Shown here piece after piece: positions 23,225 to 32,557 of a stretch of 64,000 bases of DNA (positions within the stretch are counted from its first letter, which is position 1; each line of letters opens with the position of its first letter). Below the pieces are notes generated by a model. That model was not told the origin of the DNA. It worked only from the letters and a program-made list of their open reading frames with translations, and ran no database searches. A program made the position numbers and the translations under genes. The stretch comes from Desulfonema magnum (lineage in GTDB: Bacteria > Desulfobacterota > Desulfobacteria > Desulfobacterales > 4be13): the NCBI RefSeq assembly GCF_017377395.1, contig NZ_CP061800.1, positions 4,361,633 through 4,425,632 of the forward strand, given 5' to 3'.

Positions 23225-25312
23225 CTATGTTGAAATTTTTGAGAAATCAGCAAACCCGCCGAACAGGTCTGCAATATTTTTCAGCAACGCGAATCTGTTG
23301 TTGCGTATTTTTGTATCTTCGGCCATGACCAAAACACCGTCAAAAAAAGCATCCACAGTGTCACGCAACGAAGCAATATCGAGAAGGGCCTGGTCAAAAA
23401 GTCCTTTGTCCAAATCTTCTGATACTTTGTTTTTAACCGCGTTATACGCGGCATAAAGTGCGGACTCACTTTCATGCTCAAACAGGTTCTTATCCACATC
23501 CCCCACAGTCTCACCGGCCTCACCGGCCTTTCGTATAATATTGACAACACGCTTGAACGCAACAGCCAGGGGGTCAAAATCAGGCGCGCTCTTGAGATTT
23601 TCCAGGGCGCGGACCCTGTTCCGGACATTGGGCATATTGTCCACGGAAACGCTGGTGACAGACGCAATGACATCCTTTGAAAATCCCTCTTCTGCCAGAA
23701 GATGGGAAATGCGGTTTTGCAGAAAGGTGTAAACATCGCTGACAGTTTCTCCCACATCCCGGTCACGTCTTTCGCCAAAAAGCGTTGCGCTTTTTTCAAT
23801 CATGGCCTTTAAGGAAAATGAAAATCCTTTTTCATGCATGATCTGAATAATGCCGATGCCCTGACGCCTAAGCGCATACGGATCCGAAGCACCTGTGGGA
23901 ATCAGCCCCGCACTGAAGCATCCGCAAATGGAATCAATTTTGTCGGCAATCGCGAGAATGGCACCGGTCATTGTTTCAGGGAGTGTTCCCCCGGAATAAG
24001 TTGGGCGATAATGTTCTTCAATTGCACATGCCACGGCATCGGGTTCGCCTTTGATGCCTGCGTAAACCCTTCCCATGACCCCCTGAAGTTTGGGAAATTC
24101 AACCACCACCTGACTTACAAGATCGGCTTTGCATAACATGGCCGCCCTTGCTGCCTGTTCCTTAACTGCCGAATCCTGACCGGCCGCGTCTGAAATAAAT
24201 TCAGCCACTTCCCTGACCCGCATGATTTTTTTGTACATGGACCCGAGTTTGGCCTGGAAAAGCACCCCTTTTAATTTTTCGATCCAGTCATCAAAAGACG
24301 CTTCCAAATCCCCTTTGTAGAAGAACTGGGCATCTGCCAGTCTTGCCCGGATCACCCTTCCGTGACCTGCTGCCACAAGGTCCATATTTTTTGCCTGTGT
24401 GTTATTTACCGCGATAAAGCAGGACATCAGCTTGTCATTTTCATCAATAATGGCAAAATATTTCTGGTGTTCCCGCATGGCAGTGATCAGAACTTCGTCA
24501 GGGACTTCAAGAAATTCCTCATCAAATTTTCCCACCACAGGGACCGGATATTCCACAAGGTTGTTTACAATATCCACAAGCTCACTGTCCGGAAGCACCC
24601 TGCCGCCGGCTTCCTGGGCTGCTTTTGAAATTTCTTTTTCAATAATCTGCTTCCGTTCTTCCAAATCAGCCAGAACATATGCGGACCGCAGACGCTCGAT
24701 ATAATCACCCGGAGTTGTCACCGTTATTGTATCCGGAGACATAAATCTGTGTCCCCGGGTGGTATTGCCGCTTTTGATATTTTCCAGGGAAAACGGGATC
24801 ACATCATTTCCCAGCAGCGCAAGAATCCAATGCACAGGTCTTGCAAACTGAAGGTTCAGATCAGCCCATTTCATGGTTTTGGGGAATGGCACTGACCGGA
24901 TCACATCCGGCAGGATGCCCTGAAGAAAGACGTTTGTTTCAAGCCCTTCCTCGGTCTTTGTCGCGCATAAATAGGAGCCTTTTTTTGTTTTTTTAATGCT
25001 GATTTCATCTGTGGATATACCGAGTTTTTCGGCAAATTTCCGGGCAGGCACAGCAGGTTTGCCATTTTCATCAAACCCGACTTTTTCAGGCGGTCCCATG
25101 ACCTCTGTTGTCACAGACTCCTGTTTGTCTGAAACATCGGCAATTTCCACAGCAAGCCTTCTCGGAGTCCCGAAAACCCTTGCGCTGCCGTGTGCGATAC
25201 GGGCATCGGTCAGTTTTTTTAAAAGCGTTGAAGACAGAGCATTCAGCGCAGGTGTTATATAACTTGCCGGGATTTCTTCTGTTCCGATTTCAAGTAATAA
25301 TGAGTTGTTCAT
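23225..25312 (-). CDS. glyS: Glycyl-tRNA synthetase beta subunit
   Basis: 695 residues from the ATG at 25312; GGGGTGAGG directly upstream supports this start over the in-frame codon at 25339. The protein starts MNNSLLLEIGTEEIPASYI and contains the family blocks FGTPRRLAVEI, FPKTMKWADLNLQFARPVHW, DKIDSICGCFSAGLIPTGASDP, YALRRQ, and a C-terminal anticodon-binding DALR-like region ending near GVLVMAEDTKIRNNR. Together with GlyQ it forms the alpha2-beta2 enzyme that charges tRNA-Gly. It lies 69 bases downstream of glyQ. Confidence 0.97.
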   Translation of the reverse strand: MNNSLLLEIGTEEIPASYITPALNALSSTLLKKLTDARIAHGSARVFGTPRRLAVEIADVSDKQESVTTEVMGPPEKVGFDENGKPAVPARKFAEKLGISTDEISIKKTKKGSYLCATKTEEGLETNVFLQGILPDVIRSVPFPKTMKWADLNLQFARPVHWILALLGNDVIPFSLENIKSGNTTRGHRFMSPDTITVTTPGDYIERLRSAYVLADLEERKQIIEKEISKAAQEAGGRVLPDSELVDIVNNLVEYPVPVVGKFDEEFLEVPDEVLITAMREHQKYFAIIDENDKLMSCFIAVNNTQAKNMDLVAAGHGRVIRARLADAQFFYKGDLEASFDDWIEKLKGVLFQAKLGSMYKKIMRVREVAEFISDAAGQDSAVKEQAARAAMLCKADLVSQVVVEFPKLQGVMGRVYAGIKGEPDAVACAIEEHYRPTYSGGTLPETMTGAILAIADKIDSICGCFSAGLIPTGASDPYALRRQGIGIIQIMHEKGFSFSLKAMIEKSATLFGERRDRDVGETVSDVYTFLQNRISHLLAEEGFSKDVIASVTSVSVDNMPNVRNRVRALENLKSAPDFDPLAVAFKRVVNIIRKAGEAGETVGDVDKNLFEHESESALYAAYNAVKNKVSEDLDKGLFDQALLDIASLRDTVDAFFDGVLVMAEDTKIRNNRFALLKNIADLFGGFADFSKIST

Positions 25313-25381
25313 CCTCACCCCTTTGTCTTTTATAATCACATCATTGAATAACTTTTTTTAACCTTTTAAAAATACATCGGC

Positions 25382-26251
25382 TCACTTTTTCAACAAAGGA
25401 AATCCCATTGATTCTCTCTGATTCAGATATGCTTCCGCGCATGCCCTGGCAAGATTCCTTATCCGTGCAATATAGCCGGTTCGTTCCGTAACACTGATGG
25501 CCCCCCGGGCATCCAGAAGGTTAAAGGTATGTGAACATTTGAGACAGTATTCATAAGTGGGAAGAACCAGCCCGTCCTTAATCACCCGCATGGCTTCGGC
25601 CTCGTACTTATTGAAAAAACCGAGTAACATATCCACATCTGCTTTTTCAAAATTATATGTTGACTGTTCAACCTCCTGCTGATGGTGTACGTCCCCGTAT
25701 TTTATATCCTTATTCCATTTCAGATCATAGACATTGTCTATTCCCTGCAAATACATGGTAATGCGCTCAAGACCATATGTGAGTTCCACGGAGACAGGAT
25801 GCAGTTCAATGCTCCCGGCCTGCTGAAAATAGGTAAACTGAGTGATTTCCATGCCATCCAGCCAGATTTCCCATCCGAGACCGGACGCGCCGAGGGTGGG
25901 GGATTCCCAGTCATCCTCAACAAACCGGATATCATGCTCAAGGGAGTCTATTCCCAGAACCCTCATGCTTTCCAAATATAGCTCCTGAACATCAGCGGGA
26001 GAAGGTTTCAGGATGACCTGGTATTGATAATAATGCTGAAGCCGGTTCGGATTTTCACCGTAACGGCCGTCCGTGGGCCGTCTGGAAGGCTGCACATATG
26101 CCACTTTCCATGGCTCGGGGCCAAGGGCCTTTAAGAGTGTTGTGGGATGAAATGTCCCGGCCCCGACTTCCATGTCATAAGGTTGAACCAGCACACATCC
26201 CTTTTTTGCCCAGAATTTGTTTAATTCTAAAATAACATCTTGAAAATACAT
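25382..26251 (-). CDS. glyQ: Glycyl-tRNA synthetase alpha subunit
   Basis: 289 residues, the usual length. It begins MYFQDVILELNKFWAKKGCV and contains QPYDMEVGAGTFHPTTLLKALG, AYVQPSRRPTDGRYGENPNR and LGWEIWLDGMEITQFTYFQQ. This is the class II catalytic core of the heterotetrameric enzyme. The first gene of a glyQ-glyS-(PC4-like) operon. Confidence 0.98.
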   Translation of the reverse strand: MYFQDVILELNKFWAKKGCVLVQPYDMEVGAGTFHPTTLLKALGPEPWKVAYVQPSRRPTDGRYGENPNRLQHYYQYQVILKPSPADVQELYLESMRVLGIDSLEHDIRFVEDDWESPTLGASGLGWEIWLDGMEITQFTYFQQAGSIELHPVSVELTYGLERITMYLQGIDNVYDLKWNKDIKYGDVHHQQEVEQSTYNFEKADVDMLLGFFNKYEAEAMRVIKDGLVLPTYEYCLKCSHTFNLLDARGAISVTERTGYIARIRNLARACAEAYLNQRESMGFPLLKK

Positions 26252-26690
26252 TTTTTTTCACCTTTTTTGTCAGTGGTCATTGGGTTTAAAGGTTAAGGGT
26301 CTGAGCTTAAGGGTTAAGGAAAAAAACGCTATGTGCAAGTTATAATGCCACGAAGGCACAAAGACACGAAGTCTCACGAAGATTCTTTGTGTGAGCCGAA
26401 AACGTAAACCTGCTTTCGGAGATTATAAAGGCACAAAGATACGAAGTCTCACGAAAGTTCTTTGTGTTTCCCTGTATTTCTTTGTGTGTCTTTGTGGCTT
26501 CGTGTCTTTGTGGCATTAATCTGTCTGTATTCTCTTTGGTTAAAAAAAAGTTGCACATGGCGTGAAAAAGCTGAAATTTTTATATTTCGCTACGGTGACG
26601 GGCTATGATAATTCTGATACCTAACACCTGCCCCCTCACCTTAACCCTTAACCTTAACCCTTAATTCCTTAACCCTTAATCCCTTAACCC
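26252..26690. repeat. Intergenic repeats: CACAAAGACACGAAG inverted repeat and TTAACCC tracts
   Basis: Between about 26340 and 26520 lies a large imperfect inverted repeat whose ends are AATGCCACGAAGGCACAAAG and its complement (CTTTGTGGCATTAAT), a type common in large bacterial genomes. A related copy is at about 42030-42112. The flanks hold short TTAAGGGTTAAGG (about 26291-26320) and TTAACCCTTAACC (26641-26697) tracts in opposite orientation. Confidence 0.7.
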
Positions 26691-27754
26691 TTAACACTCC
26701 AATCCCTCTGCATCTGTTTTTATATTGAGCAGACAGGCACCGTCTCTTTTTGAAAGAACTTCTTTCCATACTTTCCTTAAACTGTCAATATTTTCAGTTT
26801 CACCCATGGCCCATATGCAGCCGCCCCCGCCCGCGCCTGTGAATCTTGCTCCGCAATTGTTTTCAATGGCCGAACTGACCAGGTTTTCTCCTATTTCATC
26901 AAGCACATCAGGGGTCATCTGTCTTCTCAGAGCAACTTCCCTGTTCATCATTTCAGAAGCGTCTTTAAAATTTCCCTCTGACAGCGCGTCCGTAAATTTT
27001 TGGGTGCAGTTAACAATCTCAGTCCAAAAATCACGGTATTTGCCTGAGAGAAATTGCCGAACCCATCTCTGGTTAATGTTTTTTGATTCATGGGGAATGC
27101 CGCAATATGCCAAAAGCAGATGCGTTTCCAACTCGTCAAACGCGTGTTTTTCAACAATGGGTTTCTGCGTGAAAACAGGGCCTTCAACTTTTCCTGACCA
27201 ATACCACGCGTTCACGCCGCCATACACGGCAGCCAGCTGATCCTGAAGCCCGCAGGGCACGCCTGCCACACTTTCCTCAAGTCCGTGCGCAAGCCTTGCC
27301 GTAGTTTCAGGGGAAAGCAGTTTCACTTCCTTTTGTCCGGAAATGCCAGACCCGGCTTTGCAAAGGGCGGCAATCAGTGCGACCGCCGCGACAGATGAGC
27401 CTCCCAGCGCACTGCGCGGGGGGATGACGATTCAATATCAATATGAACCCCCTCTGCCCCGAAATAGGCGGCAACAGCAAACATCAGCCCCAGGGGATGA
27501 TCAAAGCGCGCTTGATCAAGGGAATATTCCGCGCTTTCAAACCCCTTTGAAGAAACTTTTATCATGCCTTTATGATAAGGAAAAAGCCGCACCCGTGTCC
27601 TCATGTTCAGGGCAATATTAAAGGTGCAGGGACGAAGTCGCCGGAGCGGATAATAAAAGGTGCTGATATCCAGGGTTCCGCCCATGTCAATTCTGCACGG
27701 GGCTGACGCCTCAATCTGTTCTGATGCCAGAATATCTGTTAAATTATGAGACAT
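26691..27754 (-). pseudogene. GHMP-family sugar kinase with a single frameshift
   Basis: Two abutting frames form one kinase. The 5' part (27754 to about 27423) reads SAPCRIDMGGTLDISTFYYP through HIDIESSS. The 3' part reads PRSALGGSSVAAVALIAALC through GVPCGLQDQLAAVYGG, a CGIPHESKNINQRW segment and FTGAGGGGCIWAM. Adding one C to the six-C run at 27418-27423 (minus strand) restores the phosphate-binding motif PPRSALGGSS and one frame of about 354 codons. The family phosphorylates small alcohols or sugars with ATP; this one is galactokinase/heptokinase-like. The cause may be a real mutation, slippage-based switching or a sequencing error. The rest looks undecayed. Confidence 0.85.
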
Positions 27755-28239
27755 ATATTGTTTCCAATCTTTTAGGATTTCAGGCTTTGAAAATTTTCAA
27801 AGTTTCAGTGATAGATTATTTGATTCTGTTTCGTCAAGCCTTTCTTCAGCACACAGGAAATTTCCGGATTTTCACCTCTGATACCCAGTAAAATAGAATT
27901 TTGTATGGAACCCGCTGAATCAGGAGTGTTCCCAAATCTGTGCGACTTTTTTTGTTTTTAATTTAAAAAATATGATATAATAACAAGATGATATTGAACA
28001 ATGCTCTGAAAATATCATGGCCGTGAAAAAATCAGCACAACTGCCTGACAAGCTGGCATTTATGTCTTTATCGGTTTCGTGCTTTTTATCCAAGGAGGAA
28101 GGAGGTGAAAACCCAAAATTTTCTGAAATCATGACATTGGAAAGTGAGAAACAGATTCAGGCTAAAAAATCAGCTATAGATGTTCAGAAAAATAATTTCA
28201 GTAAATCAAAATTAAATTCAATTTATTTTTAATTGCTTA

Positions 28240-28389
28240 AACTCGATAATCAAGTTTTTTTGATCCGATCTGGCAGGGTCCCTTGTCATTCCTGCGAAAG
28301 CAGGAATCCACAGTTCCTGAAGACGTCGCATCTGCCCAAAATGGATTCCTGCTTTCGCAGGAATGACAAAAAAACTTGATTATCGAGTT
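28240..28389. mobile_element. MITE-like inverted repeat, family E (AACTCGATAATCAAG)
   Basis: 150 bp with near-perfect 22-bp terminal inverted repeats beginning AACTCGATAATCAAGTTTTT. Inside are two inverted copies of GTCATTCCTGCGAAAGCAGG-type sequence. A shorter relative is at 53569-53660 and a half copy ends at about 52515. Confidence 0.75.
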
Positions 28390-28465
28390 AAAGGAACTAT
28401 TTCTTGAAATTTAATTTGTGAACATCTATAATCCTAGTTTCAGGTTCAATGAAAATAACTGATTT

Positions 28466-28547
28466 GATTATAACGGATTTAGGGGAATGCTGCAAATATG
28501 CCGCCCCCACAGGGCGTTACAGGCCTCCCCAAAATCCGTTATAATCA
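28466..28547. repeat. Inverted-repeat element, family F (ATAACGGATTT)
   Basis: Outer arms GATTATAACGGATTTAGGGG and the inverse near 28547, with ATATGCCGCCCCCACAGGGC inside. Related sequences lie at about 36745-36955 and 52335-52402. Confidence 0.65.
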
Positions 28548-28634
28548 GGAAAATAATTGTCCGGAGAATGTCAGAATAGGCTTTCAGACGGGTATATTAT
28601 TTTTCAGGGACTTTTTAAAAGGCATGCGGTTTGA

Positions 28635-28658
28635 TATCAGATTAGATAACATCTGATA
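28635..28658. promoter_or_regulatory. Possible operator upstream of TpsA
   Basis: TATCAGAT-TAGATAAC-ATCTGATA: perfect 8-base arms with an 8-base spacer, 63 bases before the TpsA start codon. Dimeric regulators often bind such sites. No regulator gene is linked, so this is a weak call. Confidence 0.35.
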
Positions 28659-28720
28659 AATCCGGCAGATAGAAGCTGTATTACTTTCATTTTATGATTC
28701 ACTTTAAGGAACATATTCAA

Positions 28721-31700
28721 ATGAAAAAAAAATATACACAATTAATTATCGCTGTTTTATTGGGGATGAGCATTCTTGTTTCGGTTCATGCGGATGTCGT
28801 GACTGACGGAACCATAGGTAATACCGGCGCGCTGAGTTTGCAGGGGCCTGTTTATAAAATTAAAGCCGAATACGGAAAACAGGCCGGTGCAAATCTGTTT
28901 CACAGCTTTCAGCGATTCAATATCAATACCAATGAAACCGCCACCTTCAGCGGACCCGCTTCGGTTCAGAATATCATCAGCCGTGTCACAGGAGGGGAGG
29001 CATCCCGGATTGACGGAACATTGCGTTCTGAGATTTCCGGAGCAGACGTATATTTGCTGAATCCTGCGGGTCTGATGTTCGGAGCAAATGCCCGACTGGA
29101 CCTGAGCGGTTCGTTTTATATGAGTACGGCAGATTATCTGCACATGGAAAATAATGAGCGGTTTTACACTGAATCCTTTGAAAATGATATCTTATCTGTT
29201 GCCACACCGGCCGCTTTTGGTTTCCTGGACAATGACGCAGGCATGATTTCAATCGAAGGCAAAGGAGAACTCTCCTCTGATATCTGGGAAGAAAACGAGG
29301 AAAGCTGGCGAGACTGGCGGAACAATAATCCTGATTTTTCTCCCGGACTTGCGGTTCCGGAGGGTGAAATGATCTCCGTGATTGGCGGAGATATTGAGAT
29401 AAAAGGCACTTTTTTTGTTCCTGAGTCCGGTATAACAGATGCCACTGTGGGATCGAATCTTAATGCTCCCGGGGGACGAGTCACTCTGGCGGGTGTCCGG
29501 TCCGCGGGCGAAGTAAAGCTTACAGAAACCGGTTCGGATGTGTCTGCGGAAAAACTGGGAGATATAACCATGTCCCGGGGGGCAAAAATTACGGTCAACA
29601 GCAGTGGCGATGATGACAACGGGAGCGGAGCCGGAAGTGTTTTTATCCGAGGGGGGATGTTTGTTTTGGACAAATTCAGCCAGATTGAGTCCTCGCCAAA
29701 CCATGAAAATGGTCAGGAAATTGCTATACGGGCAGATAACGTGTTTTTGCAAAACCGCGGCAGAATTGACGGTAATACAGACGGAACAGGCAATGGCACA
29801 AATATAACCATTGAGGCTTCGGAAACAGTTAAAATCAGTAACAGCGAAATTAAAAACGGCTCTTTCTGGGAAGAAGCCGATGCCGGGGAAGGCGGTACGC
29901 TCTCCATTAAGGCAAAAGACATTACAATCACAGAATCTTCAGGGCTTGGCGGGCAATCCTACGGGGCAGGAAAAGGCGGGGATATAAATATCGAAGGTTC
30001 TGAATCGGTTCATATCTCTGATAACGCCACGGTGTCAACTTCCGCGTTACAATACAGCACTGACCGGGCCGGAAATATAAGCATTTGTGCGCCCTCTCTG
30101 ACCATTGAAACCCGGGCAAAGATTGAAAGCTCGTCAGAAGGTGTCGGCACCAGCGGAAATATTGCCATTCATGCAGGTGACATGCAGCTGAACAGCAGCG
30201 GTGAAATCTCTGTCCGGGCACGGGAGACAGGCAACGGGGGAAATGTGACCATCTCCGGGCATGATCCCGCGAAGGACGATGATTTTGCAGATTCAGTCAT
30301 ACTGACCGGCCAGGGCAGTGTCATTCGCGCGGACACAACCGGCAGCGGCAATGCAGGAACAGTTTCAATAACCGCAAAAAATTTGTCCCTTAAAGATAAC
30401 GCATCTGTGATCACCTCGGCATCGGATACCGGAAACGCGGGCAATATAACACTGAGGATCGGAAATATTGATCTCAGCGGAGGTGCTTCCGTTGTTTCAA
30501 AAAGCGAGTATCCTGATGCGGATATTTATACTGTGGATGATATCGAAGCACTGGATGAAGTGGCTGATCTGGCTCAGGATGGTGATATGGCCATTGTGCA
30601 GGATGCCGGAGAGGGGATTCCCGGAAGCTTTATCTGGTTCTGGGAGTGGATACCTGTTAAGGAACAAGTAGCGTCTGTTGCAAATCTAACGGAAAGGGAT
30701 GATCTGGCTGACTCGGCTGAAGCAGGTGAGGTTGTGCGGGTGGAAGACCTCGGGAGCGGGGAACCTGCAATTTTTGTTTCTGACGGATGGGGAGAATGGG
30801 TAAGACTTAAAAATGTCTATACGGTTTCTGATATTACAAAAAGAGAAGCGGTCGTTGCTTTACCCGGGGATGTGGTTCAGACGGTTTCAGAAAACGGAAC
30901 CGTAAACCGACTGACCTATACGGGTGAAAAATGGATCAGCGGTTATAAAAACCTTTACACAGTTGCCAATATTACAGGACGGGACAGCCTCTCCGCACAA
31001 ACCGGTGACGTGGCAAAAGTTGAGGACGCGGGGGACGGGATCGCGAAAAGTTTTATTTATGACGGGGAAAAGTGGATAAAATTTTATATGACCGGCAATG
31101 CAGGGACCATTACACTTAACGCGGATGACACGGTCGCGCTGGAGGATGATGCGTCCTTTAGCACGGCAAGCACAGGCGGTGTTCACGCGGGCATGATAAA
31201 TCTGGATGCAGGCACCCTGAAACTCAGCGACGAGGCCTTTATTTCTTCAACAAGTGAGGCCATCGGTGACGCGGGTATGATTCACATCGGCTCAGAGGGG
31301 ACTGTCACTTTGGAAGATGACACGGCTCTGACCACCGCGACATCCGGTTACGGCAAAGCCGGTAATATAACACTGGAGGCTGTCCGTTTTGAACTCAGCA
31401 ACAGGGCATCTGTTTTATCCGCGAGCAAATCCGCGGGCAAAGGCGGCGATGCCGGTACGATTTCCATTCATGCCCTTGATGCTGTGTATATGAAAGACAA
31501 CAGTTCTGTCAGTACTTCAACTCAGGGGGAAGGAAATGCAGGCAATATAAGTATGGATGTTGCGAGGATTGAACTTGGCAACGGTGCTTCGGTTTCCTCA
31601 TCCAGCAATGCCGCAGAAAATGGCGGGACCGCGGGTTTGATCAATATCAGCGCCAAAGACGCGGTTCGTTTGTCAGACGGAAGTTCCCTGACCACTGAGG

Positions 31701-32233
31701 CCGTAAATACGGCAAGTCCTGATGAGACAGATGACAAAATGAACGGTAAAATGACCATTCAGGCCGGAGACCTGCTTTATTTGTCAGACAGCGAAATTAC
31801 CACCAGTGTTAAAAGCGGACAGGGGGACGGCGGGGACATAGAGATTGGCAATCCGCAATTTGTCATCCTGAACCATGGAAAAATCAAAGCCAATGCTTAT
31901 GAAGGACAAGGGGGCAGCATCCATATTGTTTCGGATCAGTTTATTCAATCTTCCGCCAGTATTGTTTCAGCTTCATCACAACTTGGGATTGACGGCTCTG
32001 TAGAAATTGACGCCCCGGATGAGGATGTCAGCGGCGGTCTCACGATCCTGCCTGCGAACTTCCTGGACGCGGCCCGTTGGATGAAAACACCCTGCACAGC
32101 GAGAACCGGAGAAAAAGTGAGTCGTTTTGTGCTAACCGGACCAGATGCTCTGTCCAGTGTTTTTGATGACTTACAGCCAAGCCCGCCCATGTGGCCTGAT
32201 ATGTGGCTTGATAATTCCAATAAGGAAGAATGA
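28721..32233 (+). CDS. Two-partner secretion exoprotein (TpsA, filamentous haemagglutinin family)
   Basis: 1170 residues from the ATG at 28721 (AAGGAA upstream; an in-frame ATG at 28694 lacks a site). A signal peptide ends VHA-DVV. The TPS domain follows: DGTIGNTGALSLQGPVYKI, LFHSFQRFNINTNETATF, ISRVTGGEASRIDGTL, and NPAGLMFGANARLDLSGSF. The body is a repetitive beta-helix (G-N-I-x-I, G-S-V-x-I ladders). It is interrupted at 30524-31090 by four tandem repeats of about 46 residues. The C-terminus has a CTARTGEKVSRFVLTG block. The protein should be exported by Sec and crossed through the outer membrane by the TpsB at 37632. Likely a large surface or adhesin filament. Confidence 0.93.
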   Translation: MKKKYTQLIIAVLLGMSILVSVHADVVTDGTIGNTGALSLQGPVYKIKAEYGKQAGANLFHSFQRFNINTNETATFSGPASVQNIISRVTGGEASRIDGTLRSEISGADVYLLNPAGLMFGANARLDLSGSFYMSTADYLHMENNERFYTESFENDILSVATPAAFGFLDNDAGMISIEGKGELSSDIWEENEESWRDWRNNNPDFSPGLAVPEGEMISVIGGDIEIKGTFFVPESGITDATVGSNLNAPGGRVTLAGVRSAGEVKLTETGSDVSAEKLGDITMSRGAKITVNSSGDDDNGSGAGSVFIRGGMFVLDKFSQIESSPNHENGQEIAIRADNVFLQNRGRIDGNTDGTGNGTNITIEASETVKISNSEIKNGSFWEEADAGEGGTLSIKAKDITITESSGLGGQSYGAGKGGDINIEGSESVHISDNATVSTSALQYSTDRAGNISICAPSLTIETRAKIESSSEGVGTSGNIAIHAGDMQLNSSGEISVRARETGNGGNVTISGHDPAKDDDFADSVILTGQGSVIRADTTGSGNAGTVSITAKNLSLKDNASVITSASDTGNAGNITLRIGNIDLSGGASVVSKSEYPDADIYTVDDIEALDEVADLAQDGDMAIVQDAGEGIPGSFIWFWEWIPVKEQVASVANLTERDDLADSAEAGEVVRVEDLGSGEPAIFVSDGWGEWVRLKNVYTVSDITKREAVVALPGDVVQTVSENGTVNRLTYTGEKWISGYKNLYTVANITGRDSLSAQTGDVAKVEDAGDGIAKSFIYDGEKWIKFYMTGNAGTITLNADDTVALEDDASFSTASTGGVHAGMINLDAGTLKLSDEAFISSTSEAIGDAGMIHIGSEGTVTLEDDTALTTATSGYGKAGNITLEAVRFELSNRASVLSASKSAGKGGDAGTISIHALDAVYMKDNSSVSTSTQGEGNAGNISMDVARIELGNGASVSSSSNAAENGGTAGLINISAKDAVRLSDGSSLTTEAVNTASPDETDDKMNGKMTIQAGDLLYLSDSEITTSVKSGQGDGGDIEIGNPQFVILNHGKIKANAYEGQGGSIHIVSDQFIQSSASIVSASSQLGIDGSVEIDAPDEDVSGGLTILPANFLDAARWMKTPCTARTGEKVSRFVLTGPDALSSVFDDLQPSPPMWPDMWLDNSNKEE
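30524..31090 (+). repeat. Four in-frame repeats inside TpsA (YTVxDIxxRD...GDVAxVEDAG...FIYDGEKW)
   Basis: Four diverged units of about 46 residues: YTVDDIEALDEVADLAQDGD..., VASVANLTERDDLADSAEAG..., VYTVSDITKREAVVALPGDV... and LYTVANITGRDSLSAQTGDV.... The two clearest end in FIYDGEKW or similar. Such units are familiar from phage tail-fibre and appendage proteins (recalled, not searched). They are inserted between beta-helix segments. Confidence 0.8.
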
Positions 32234-32339
32234 TGAAAATAAGAAAAAAGAGTATTATCATAACCAAAGTCATGATTTTTACCCGGGACAGCCCTGTCCT
32301 CAGTTTGATGCGTGGAGATATACGGTTTGGTTAAGAAAG

Positions 32340-32490
32340 TAAGTACCTGAGCAAAAGTTTTTCATACATCTTTTTTTCTGTGAGCGGCGGAGAAACCCGG
32401 CTTTTTCCGTCTCGGGCGAGAGGTCATTCCGGGAAAAAAAGCCGGGTTTCTTCCCCGGGCAAATATCGAAAACTTATGGATAGGTACTTA
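32340..32490. mobile_element. MITE family B (TA-flanked), copy a
   Basis: About 150 bp starting TAAGTACCTGAGCAAAAG and ending TAGGTACTTA. The inverted ends AGTACCT are bordered by TA on both sides, as expected for IS630/Tc1-type TA targeting. The core is a long hairpin of AGAAACCCGGCTTTTTCCG against GGAAAAAAAGCCGGGTTTCT. Located between the TpsA and dockerin genes. Other copies: 39347, 42117, 51876. Confidence 0.85.
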
Positions 32491-32557
32491 AAGGTTAATT
32501 TAAATATCCTCCGTCCTTGGGCTGTTTCAAGGATGAAGAGGAAAAAGGAAAATTGTT

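Larger units (their letters stand above)
27755..28720. other. Intergenic region upstream of the TpsA gene
   Basis: 966 bp with a 150-bp inverted-repeat element (28240-28389), a smaller inverted-repeat element (28466-28547) and a perfect 8-bp inverted repeat (28635-28658) just before the TpsA gene. A 71-codon frame at 28017-28232 has a poor ribosome binding site and no recognisable features and is not called. Confidence 0.6.

Noticed and set aside
26641..26697. Telomere-like TTAACCC repeats
   Set aside because: Imperfect, short, internal, and mirrored at 26291-26320. Simple intergenic repeats are the simpler explanation.
28017..28232. 71-codon plus-strand frame
   Set aside because: Weak ribosome binding site, low complexity, no recognisable features and no neighbour support.
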